The position numbers and the translations under genes were made by a program. This document shows positions 54,962 through 64,000 of a stretch of DNA of 64,000 nt, one piece after another; position 1 is the first letter of the stretch; each line of letters starts with the position of its first letter. The stretch lies in assembly GCF_001625215.2 (NCBI RefSeq), contig NC_030387.2:32759606-32823605 (forward strand), read 5' to 3'. Below the pieces are notes generated by a model, which was given only the letters and a program-made list of their open reading frames with translations, had not been told where the DNA came from and ran no database searches. Origin of the DNA: Daucus carota subsp. sativus (Eukaryota > Streptophyta > Magnoliopsida > Apiales > Apiaceae).

Positions 54962-56125
54962 TGGAGGTGAAGTGAGGAAGATTTGAAACTCTAGAGACTT
55001 CTTATTGTGCAAGTTGGGAGTTTTTTTATATGAAAAATGTTAAATGCTGGCTTTAAGGATTAATGCAGTTTTATAGTGTGTTGTTTATAGCTAAATGAGT
55101 TTAATAATGTTTTGAAAATTGCTTTCTTGGGACAAAGTATTAGCTGAGATGTGAGGCGGCGTTTTACTTGGATATCCCGAATCTTTGGCGTTTGGGTCAG
55201 GGCCAATCTCATGGCAGCTCGTTTTGTTTTGTGTTTTAGATACAAAATGAAATACGTTTTGAACTGTCCCAACTCTATGCATGAATGTTATTTTAGTACA
55301 GAGTGATCTCACATGAGATCATACCGATCGACAAGCAGGAGAAGTACACAGAAAACAAATATTTAAAAATGAAAATAAGACAAATGAGTAAAAGAGAATC
55401 CAGTTAATTAGTTTAAATTAGCTATCACATTGTTTATTATCAAATGGGAGTTATGAACTACTAATGTTTTTAAGATGTAAAGACGAAAGTACTTTCGTAT
55501 CTCAAATCTCAAAACAATAGGACGGATGTATGGTCATTTTATCTTGGATGTCCATTAATATTTCTCTAACCCTGTAATAAAGTATTTGGTATTGAATTAC
55601 AATTACATTCCAATAATTCGATATTATAGTTCAACAAATTGTAAAACTAAATTAAAGACCCTCTTTAGAAATTCAAGTATACATTTTGACTCCTTATCAT
55701 AATTTAAAATTAAAAATATTATTTAATTAAGTTATAAACATATTGTACAAGCAATAGGAATAAAATGATTCTGAATTACACGTTACATGTGAGGTAAAAG
55801 AAGTTTGGCCCAACTCGTGTGTACTGCTCTTTAGAATTATTTTGTTAAATGAGCTCAAAATTGCTCATTTGCTCCGATGGTAATTTAGTCATTTTCAAAA
55901 AAAATAATTATAATAGTTACTCCTCCGGTTACATCCAGTATTTTACGTTTAATATATTTTGAAATATATAAAAATATAAATTTATAAATTATTTTTAAAA
56001 TTTTATATTTCTAAATAAAAAATTAAATGTGTGCCCGAGTCAATATTTTAGACGTGTGCAAGAGGGAGAGAGGGCCCTCTGTTTTAAGAGAGAAATCTGG
56101 AGGCCTTAAACAAAGCCCAGAAAAA
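54962..56125. other. Intergenic region between the divergent DUF716 and TPX2 genes
   Basis: 54988-55577 is duplicated at 27388-27646 plus 29967-30234 and gives the empty sites for two Helitrons. 55620-55880 resembles 22080-22330. No gene is seen. Confidence 0.65.
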
Positions 56126-56126
56126 G

Positions 56127-56230
56127 TAGCCGTTACAAACAGCGCGCTAACGTTCATCTTCAACTCCGCTTCTTATTTTTCATTTTTAATCGAATCCACG
56201 TATATAATCAGACCCCTATCAAAACCCTAA
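56127..56230 (+). promoter_or_regulatory. Candidate MSA element and telo-box upstream of the TPX2-domain gene
   Basis: TGTAACGGCTA (minus strand, 56127-56137) differs by one base from the mitosis-specific activator consensus YCYAACGGYYA. AAACCCTAA (56222-56230) is a telo-box, a common element near the start of genes active in dividing cells. Both are short motifs, and their function here is inferred. Confidence 0.4.
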
Positions 56231-56317
56231 CATTTCGCCATTGTATACACACATATACATACACAGAGACCTTTAAATCTATCCGCTCGCCTGAATCTTC
56301 AATTTACTCTGTCTCCG

Positions 56318-59300
56318 ATGAGTTTGACCGGCAAAAACTCCGATACAGTGACTCCGGTGAAATCGAGCCGATCAAAACTCACTGACATGCCGAAAAAATC
56401 GGAGAACTCGAACCCTAATTTCGCCACTCCCAATGCGAAGAAGACGCCGAATTGCGCGGGAAACAAGTCTGTTAAGAAATCGCCGAAGTCTGTACGGAAA
56501 AGCCCTCATTTTGTGAACACGAAGATCCGCGAGAGGCGATTCGTGGTTGCGAAGAAGATTTCGAAGAAATCGAATTCGTCGAGTGTGTCGTGTAAGTGTT
56601 TGATTAGTGGTAAGGTGAAGAAATGTGCTTGTGTTGCTTATGAATCACTTAGGGCTTCTCAGGAAGGCTTTTTTAGGGATTTGAAAAGTGTCCGGGATAG
56701 CAATGAGGATGAGAATCAGATAAGAGAAGAGGTGGAGGTGGAAGAAGCAATTAATTCGATTGATCGTGAGGCAATTAATGTTGATGAGAGTGAGGTGAGT
56801 GGGGAGATCGGGAGTGCGACTTTGAAGAGGAGAAGGGATAAGTTGCTGGAGGAAGCGAGGCGGTGTGTGCCGGAGTCTGGGAGAGTTATGCATTTGGTTA
56901 AGGCTTTCGAGAAATTGCTTTCGATTCAAAAGTCCAAGAATTTAGGTGATAAGGATGACAAGGAAGGAGAAGATGGAAAGAAGGGGGTAAAGTGGGCATT
57001 GCCAGGGTTGCAATCAGATAAGGTTCCAGAGACACAGGTGTCAGCTTCTTCCCTTTGTCCTTCGGATTTATTGCTTACTTCTGAGAGCTTAGGTTTAGAT
57101 TCGCTGGTTGGTTCTTCGTTGGATGGCTGTCAAGGGAGGTTGGTATCTGTCATATGGATGATGCGTCTTAATTATCTATTTAATGAATTTTATTTGGATT
57201 TTGGCTATGTGTTCTGATTTGGTTTTGTTTTTTCTCAAGCTTAAGTGTTTCGAACAGGACATCTGGCGGTGGTCGGAGGACCAGACGAAATGTATGATTA
57301 CAATCTGTGCTTTTTATATTTGGTATATGGATTTGTCAACTGTATTTTCAGTAATTGTTTTTGTTTTGTGTGTTGGTTGCAGAGTTTGGATTTATCTGGA
57401 AGATTGGGTGGAAGGAATTGGAGGCGGCAGCAGCGGAAAGTTACCTCCCAGAAACCGTTCCTTCTTCGAACTGAGGTTTGTTACATGCTTTTGAAAGTTT
57501 TTCCTATGTTTTTGTTCAAGCTACCACGTCATAAATTGGAGTTGTTTCTAACTTGTTCGTTTGAGCATTAGGTAGCAGAAACATGTCCATCATAAGTTTG
57601 TTAATTTTAAACTTGATGATTTGAATATTAAGAAGTAGAAACATATAGAATCTGAGAAGCAAAGTTAGAGCTCAGTTTGGTCTTGGTCTGACATCATGCT
57701 TAATTGCTACTATCACGATTTTAATATTCATAGCTTCCTAGGCCTCGATTTGGATCCATTTAATCTACTTTAACATGCCAGAACATCAAATGAATCCACT
57801 AGATTTGCTGCTGGTATATTGTGGGCTGTAGAACACTAATAATCACAAGATTTTCTGTACGAGTCCTTTGAATAATACTGATACGCTATTGTTTGGACAA
57901 ATTGAGGCGATATTAGAACATTACTCTGGTTACCTATTTATGTAAAAGAGTGATATGCACATCCCTTGTATGTGGGTAACTTTAATGACAGCCTGGAAGG
58001 CAGAAGTTCTTGTAGCAAAATGCTTTATGTTCTAAACACTTGGACAATTGGCAAACTGGACATTGTGTGATCATTGAATTTAACAGTTTTATGAAGCCCA
58101 TTAACTCGCCTTTCAAATTTTAAACCAGTTATTCTGTAGGGCTTAATTAAATATTATCTCTTTCAGTAATATCTGACGACAGTGTAAACCTGTTGGTGAT
58201 AGTTGGTCGATACAATTCAAATGTTGTTAATTTGTATGTATCATCAGTATATCCATTTCATTGCCATGCTTTAATAGTAGTTATTTTGATGATTAGATCT
58301 GTTGTAGTTGATGCTGCTTTCTTTGGCTGCTGCTATATAATAGTTGATGCTAGTACAGACTATAGATCCTAAGTTATCTAAAACAAAGCCTACGGAATTT
58401 ATCGTGTTCTTTGGATCAAGGTCCTTTTCTTCAAGTGCTTCAGTATTTCTGAATTCATGCCAAGTGAATGTTTCATGTAATACTGGTGTGATAAATCTCA
58501 ATTTAGGAAAGGGGAAGGTGCAAGGAAGAAGAACTTATGAAGAAAGTGCAAGAACAGAAGATTGAGGAAGAAAAGCAGAGAATACCAGTTGCGCAAGGTC
58601 TCCCCTGGACAACTGATGAACCGGAGGTGAGATTGTAATCATATTTGTATGAAGTTATATTTTGCATTAAAGGAGAACCAGTGTCACTTCTGTACAGAGG
58701 CACAGTTATATTAAGGTTGATAAGTTTATTTCAAAACTAATAATTGGTATTGATATTCTGATACATGTCATGTTGAATATATTTAAGAAACTATAATAAA
58801 TGTGTAAAGCCTGATATCTCTAGTTTAATATTTTAACATATCGTTGCCTTGATTTACTCAGCGTCTGGCAAAACCTCCTGTCAAAGAAAGTACAAAACCA
58901 GTTGATTTGGTGCTCCATAGTGATGTAAGGGCTGTAGAGCGTGCTGAGTTCGATCACCAGGTACGCTCTCTGATTATACATCTTTGATTGTGTATAATAA
59001 TAATTTGTCAGCTAAATACATTTAAACTCAGTTTGTATCAAAGCTTGATCCTGGTTCTGGATGTGATTCTTTGTATCAGGTGGCAGAAAAAATGAGTTTG
59101 ATTGAGCAATACAAAATTGAGATGGAAAGACAGCAGAAGGTTAGATTGGTCCAGATTTCTTGTCACATAGATGAATAAAATGAATATAAGTAGATAGAAC
59201 TACCTGTACTACTGGGTATTAAACTTTATAACCGACTAAGAATTATGTTGTGTAGTTGGAAGAAGAAGAAGAGATAAAGAGACTCAGAAAGGAGCTTGTT

Positions 59301-59552
59301 CCAAGAGCCCAGCCAATGCCATACTTTGACCGGCCTTTCATCCCCAGAAGGTAAATTATAGTTTTTGTGCGTGTGTGTTTCCCGATAAGATAAATGGGCT
59401 TAATGGAGCAACTTGTTCCTTTTTATTCCTTTTGCAGATCAGAGAAGCAGCCAACTATACCCAAGGAGCCAAGATTCCACCTACCTCAGCACAAGAAGAT
59501 CAGGCCCTGCACGTCTTGGAATGCCATGTACACTCACCAAGGAGTGATGTAG
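56318..59552 (+). CDS. TPX2-domain microtubule-associated protein
   Basis: Eight coding exons: 56318-57138, 57258-57291, 57383-57475, 58507-58626, 58862-58960, 59080-59139, 59256-59350 and 59438-59552. All have GT-AG borders and the frame closes at TAG, giving 478 residues. The N-terminal half is low-complexity and basic (SVKKSPKSVRKSPHF) with a CKCLISGKVKKCACVAYESL segment. The C-terminal half carries the plant TPX2 family sequence: VTSQKPFLLRTE, GLPWTTDEPE, VDLVLHSDVRAVERAEFDH, an acidic coiled helix, then PMPYFDRPFIPRRSEKQPTI and PKEPRFH. Such proteins bind microtubules and act in spindle or cortical-array organisation. Exon 2 is only 34 bases and was placed by homology of the encoded RTSGGGRRTRRN. 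Start is the first ATG, in a good leader. Confidence 0.9.
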
Positions 59553-60136
59553 TATTTTTGGTCTCTAATAGTATATGGGAACTGCCATAAAGTTTTGAAA
59601 AAGTAAATCCTTTAGTGTTTTCATCATATTTACAGTAAATTTGAGATATCTCAAATTCAAAAAGTGTACCTATTCTAAGGTTTGGTTACAATAAATATAG
59701 AAAAATTAGTTGAACATTTTTATAGATGACTAAATACTTTTGACATCCAAATCACCCTGATACGTTTATTTATACCTCTAGCACTTCAGCACTCGCATGC
59801 TCAACAAACACAGTTGAATGTTCACGACTGGTAATAGTCTAAACTAAGGGGTGAATTCGTAAAATTAGGGTGATAAGAACTTCATAATTTTTATTTCTAA
59901 ACATCGGGGAGTTGCAACTAATATTTATAGAGTATTGGAGGTATCGAACCAATACAACTGATACTAACCAAAATCTGCCTGATAAAAGAAAAAAAGACAC
60001 ATCAGAGACAACAATTATCTTAGATCTCAACGACATTGTAGACAATAGGCCAGCTTTTGGACGATCCCTTCCTACATCCTTAATACTATGTACCCAAGAA
60101 CTTTGTTTCTCTCTCACAATTCTGGTCCACATTCTC

Positions 60137-62020
60137 ATGGCCTCTTCTTCCATTCTGTGCACTAAAGGCGCTTCAATTCCTCAGTTCATTACAAGTACTA
60201 AACCGAAACTACGTCAAACCAGTAATGTCTCGTACGGTTTCAGTTCGACTTCAAGACTTCCTTCGTCTTCATCGGTATCTCCTTCCACACGTCCATCCTT
60301 ATGTAGATATAAATTCTAGCATATAACAAATGATCTCAAATTAATTTTGATCAAAGTATGATCGTCGTAGTGCAAAATGAAAAATGTTTGGTTGTGCTTA
60401 TTTTTGCATTATTCAAGATCACACGAAACGACATTAAAATTTTACCACTTGTACATGCTTAGTTGTGAGCTATATCAAATAGATTTGTGTTTGGATGATG
60501 ATACATTGATTGATCAGGATGATCGGAGCCATTTCTTGGTTTTTTCTGATGATGAAATAAACAAGGCCTCACCGGAGTCATTTGTACTTGAAAACTAACA
60601 CAGTCTGTATAAGTCTGAGATCAATATTCTTTATCCATGATCCAGTTATGGTTTGAATGCCAGGTTGCTGCAAAAAGTTCATCAAATTCTGCAATAAAAA
60701 CCGACACCAAGATTTGTCCTGACATGCTAGCGCGAGAATCAGCTATATCAACACTGATCAATGAAGTGTCACTCCTTGTCAAGTAAGTGAACTCATCAAA
60801 TTTTATAGACAGGGATAAATATAGACATTTATTATGCATCATTATAACGAAACAGATGAAGTTATTGACTAGAATGGTAGACTCAAGAGAAATAGTGGAG
60901 CTGCAATTGAAGCAGCTTGGATGTGAGCTGGTAATCCGGAAGAAGGAAGCTATTCCTAGACCACAACATGTGCAAGCCAGTTTGCCACCGCAGTATGTTT
61001 TTCCAGCTGAAACCCCCCTGGCCAGACCTAGTGCTCCCGCGCCTCTTCCCCAGCCTACTACTGCCCCTGCCCCTGCCCCCGCTTTGGCTGCATTACCACC
61101 ATCTCATCCACCGCTCAAATGCCCCATGGCTGGAACATTCTACCGCTCTCCTGGTCCTGGTGAAGCCCCATTTGTCAAGGCAAGATGGCACTTCATGCTT
61201 TTGATACCATTTTATTTTACAGTTTACAGTAACAGGCAAGGCTTGGTTATTATTCAGTAATCTATGGTTTGCAGGTTGGAGACAAAGTGCAGAAAGGGCA
61301 AGTTATCTGCATCATTGAAGCAATGAAACTGATGAACGAGATTGAGGTAAGCACAAGAAATGCCAGTTTCTGTTTCTTTCTTCATTTTAGACATGCTTGT
61401 GTAACAATAATGAATAAGGATAAAAGAATGAAAAGTGTGAGGTCTAAAGTGTAACATAAGTGTGTGGAGAGAAAGAATAAATGTAAGTTCAGAATGCTAT
61501 AATCAGGGTTTCATTGCATGGAGCGAAAACATCCTAGTCTTGACATATTTTTCCTGAGTGTAATATTGTTTCTCTCATTTTCAGGATTAATTTTCTTTTG
61601 TTCTCTAGTATCCTTTGTCTCTCCTTAAGATTATTTTTCTTTTTCTTATAATCCTTCCGTGAGAATTGTAAACTTGCTACCTGCTCAAGCCGGATGTAGT
61701 TCCCGTAAATTGTTGTCATGCTCAGTTCTTATCCATATAAATTTATCTCTTCTACGTATGTAGACATAGGGGCATCAAGATCTCTTAGACTGAATCTTAC
61801 TCTGTTTCTAACGAATAGTTGCTGATGCAATAACTGTATTGTGAATCATTTCCAGGCTGATGTATCAGGCACTGTGGAACAAATACTTGTAGATGACGGA
61901 AAGCCAGTTAGTGTAGACTTGGTAAATTTACTCCCCAAAACAGTTGCACACTTAGTTACACAAACAGAGACACTCATTTTTGTTTCTTCCTTGCAGCCTC
62001 TGTTCGTGATAGTTCCATGA
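60137..62020 (+). CDS. BCCP: Biotin carboxyl carrier protein of plastidic acetyl-CoA carboxylase
   Basis: Six coding exons: 60137-60274, 60664-60782, 60873-61179, 61275-61346, 61856-61921 and 61997-62020, giving 241 residues. BCCP carries biotin between the carboxylase and transferase parts of heteromeric acetyl-CoA carboxylase in the first step of plastid fatty-acid synthesis. The serine-rich N-terminus (MASSSILCTKG...) suits a chloroplast transit peptide. DSREIVELQLKQLGCELVIR, a Pro/Ala linker (APAPAPALAALPPSHPP), PMAGTFYRSPGPGEAPF and the biotinyl domain follow, with biotin lysine about K206 in EAMKLMNEIE, ending PLFVIVP. Intron 3 begins GCAAGA after AAG, a GC-AG intron. The first exon and its donor are the least certain part. 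The BCCP2 type seems closer than BCCP1. Confidence 0.92.
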
Positions 62021-63148
62021 GAAGCGTGTGAGGATTCTACATGTTTTCTCCAGCACATTCAGAGTTGCATTTATATTCACCTAATAACATACTGATGTGA
62101 GAAATGTAACCTGACATATATAAATTTCTGGAAACATTTCAGTCATTGCTTTCATAGTTGTTTCTGAAGTAGAATGTTTGGTTCAAACGTCGCTAGATTC
62201 TATATTGACAAACCTGATATAAAATGCTGGGGAAATTTGCAAAACAGGACATTGATATTAATGAATTTGCAAGCAACAGCTCAAGGCATTCTTCCTAATA
62301 TAAAATTGCAGCAGTTATAATATTCAAGGCTATCTAGTTCAGTGGACTATCATAATTTTGTCAGAGTACCAAAAAAAACTGTTAAATTGGCTGAAAATTG
62401 ATACTACCTCCGCCTTCCATCTCACCCAATTCTTTTTGTTTTTGGTCACGAATTCTTCACTCAATTCTTTATATCAGGTTGAGCACAAAATTATGAAAAA
62501 TGTATAAAGTGATGTGAAAGAATAAGAAAAGTTTGTAAACTAGTTTTACCCATTAAAGTTTAATTAAATAGATGGGAAAAGTAAATGAAGAAGGTAGGAG
62601 ATAGTAGTTTTTATATTATTAAAGTTTACTATTTTGAAAACCTATTGAAATGTAAAGAGAGACATCCAAAAAAAAAAGCATTAAAAAAATGAATGGGACA
62701 GAGAAAGTACTATCATATTCATATCATGATCGAGAAATAATAATATACATGATCATATCATCATATTAATAAAAAAATAGGATGACTACCCTTTTACAAA
62801 TTCACAACATACATCACTCACTACTTGCAAGAGGGGGCAAAATATTTACCTCAATTTGATGGGTCAAAAGCTTACAATAAAGGCTAACCTCATACTGCTT
62901 GCAATGGCAACATATACGTTATGCCATATGTGATACAGAAATGGAAGTGCAGCTTCATTCTTAGCCAAAATAGCCCCTCAAAAGTTTCCCCTAACCAGAG
63001 CTTTCTGGGACCTGACTGTCAATATGTGCTTTCGTTTCTCTCTAAATACTATATGTATCATCCCTTCCTATTCTGTTATGTTAACCTTTCTTCCCTACTC
63101 ATCCTATATAATGCACAACTGTTAACTGTAAGCTATGTGTATCTAGAA
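62021..63148. other. Intergenic region after BCCP
   Basis: BCCP 3' UTR followed by a Stowaway-like element (62404-62707) and AT-rich DNA. No gene seen on the plus strand. Confidence 0.55.
62404..62707. mobile_element. Diverged Stowaway-like MITE
   Basis: Starts CTACCTCCGCCTTCC and ends GGGACAGAGAAAG, imperfect inverted ends of the CTCCCTCCGTCCC type, with TA on each side. 304 bp, similar in size to the element at 26100-26402. Confidence 0.6.
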
Positions 63149-63367
63149 CTACAATCGCTGCCTAGTTCTGACGCTACTTCCTCGTCTCCCATTGTTTACC
63201 CTCCGACCTCCACTTTCCCATTCTTCATCAGATTCAGCTTCTTCATCATTCTGGCCTATCATACGATTAGATTTTCCAGCTTTTCTGGGTGTAGGACGCT
63301 TCCTTTTGATATTGGCCGTGTAGGTCGAGTAGTCAACAGTGTCTTCTCTCAGGGCATTTTTGAATTC
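63149..63367 (-). CDS. Terminal exon of an unidentified protein gene
   Basis: On the minus strand, an acceptor TTTCAG at 63368-63370 opens a 219-base frame ending in TAG at 63149. It encodes 72 residues beginning [20 protein letters not shown] and ending [12 protein letters not shown], with a basic patch [15 protein letters not shown] and an acidic patch [11 protein letters not shown]. This alternation is typical of nuclear, chromatin-linked proteins, but I do not recognise the family. Upstream exons lie beyond the window end. The codon-like composition on this strand is better than in the overlapping plus-strand frame (62921-63454). Confidence 0.55.
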   Translation of the reverse strand, partial: EFKNALREDTVDYSTYTANIKRKRPTPRKAGKSNRMIGQNDEEAESDEEWESGGRRVNNGRRGSSVRTRQRL

Positions 63368-64000
63368 CTGAAATCAATTAATGAACCCATGAAGCATGAT
63401 CAGGCACATTTTCAAATTATTATAAGCCCAAAGAATGTGGTGATTACTGAATGAAGAGGTGCAAGTGTAACTTTTTAAACAACTTGTTGCACCCTGGTAC
63501 ACATACAAGTGACTGATTCTGACTAGCAAGGATTCAACAGTCAACTTGGTGATGTATTTGTGTGCTTCCAGTTGTGCAGGCTAAAGCTAAGAAAGCATTG
63601 CTTTCATTCTTTATTTTTTAGTCTAATTCTATAAGATATGTGGATAAAATACTGAAACCAAACATCTCGTACTACATGTGAACATAGTGAAATTTTAACC
63701 TTGGTCTCAAACAACTCAACAAATGAAGGGAACTAGGGAAGTATATAAGCTAGGACTTTTTTTACTATTGTTAAACTTTAAACATAATCTCCAAGTAATA
63801 AAAAATGCAAGAATAACAGACCCCAACTTGCACTAAACCCTTTAAGTAATGGAGAAAGTGTCGAGACAATTCTAAGGTTTCCTACACATCAGTGTCCACA
63901 AGCCAAACACAGAACATTACTAGATAAATTAAATCAGTCAAATTACCCGATCAAAAAAAAATCCCAGATATTGACCAAGCATGCAAGAAGCGACATAAGT
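63368..64000. other. Likely intron of the minus-strand gene
   Basis: AT-rich DNA with no exon that I could recognise up to the window edge. Confidence 0.35.

Noticed and set aside
62921-63454. 177-codon plus-strand frame after BCCP
   Set aside because: It overlaps antisense to the better-supported terminal exon at 63149-63367, has no domain, and is rich in residues expected from a reverse reading.

Overview
This window is nuclear DNA from a flowering plant, most likely a eudicot. The host genes have GT-AG introns and plant-specific families (plastidic starch phosphorylase, CrRLK1L receptor kinases, plastidic BCCP). The spacers are AT-rich and packed with plant transposons: Helitrons, Tourist, Stowaway and Mutator-like MITEs, a TRIM-like LTR and a probable solo LTR. 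I cannot name the species from sequence alone; an asterid would be my guess.

Left block (1-11.8 kb) is ordinary euchromatin. It holds the 3' end of a plastidic alpha-glucan phosphorylase gene (+), an intronless five-finger C2H2 zinc-finger gene (-), and an intronless UDP-glucose 6-dehydrogenase gene (-) with an intron in its 5' leader and a clear TATA box.

Middle block (12-54 kb) is dominated by non-autonomous Helitrons. I see three families, told apart by their 5' tips (after TC) and their 3' hairpins just before a CTAG end. Several are nested or inverted, and at least three can be proved from empty sites elsewhere in the window. Between them lies a tandem cluster of three CrRLK1L (FERONIA-like) genes on the minus strand. 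Copies B (850 aa) and C (855 aa) are complete. Copy A has lost its whole kinase domain and is also split by a 315-bp MITE. Flanking DNA of A, B and C is recognisably duplicated, so paralogous empty sites date and delimit many insertions: a Stowaway, a retroposed segment with poly(A) and a 17-bp target duplication, and Tourist elements. A fragment of a UGT gene and a probable 3.3-kb solo LTR sit in the last Helitron-derived tract, which ends by cutting off the 3' end of a DUF716/TMEM45-like membrane-protein gene.

Right block (55-64 kb) is again gene-rich: a TPX2-domain microtubule-associated protein gene (8 coding exons, +), a plastidic acetyl-CoA carboxylase BCCP gene (6 coding exons, + , one GC-AG intron), and the terminal exon of an unidentified acidic/basic nuclear-type protein on the minus strand.

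The host genes do not form a pathway cluster. Starch phosphorylase, UGDH and BCCP all act in carbon metabolism, but there is no sign that their neighbourhood is functional. The most interesting material is the way transposons have remodelled the receptor-kinase cluster and the DUF716 gene.
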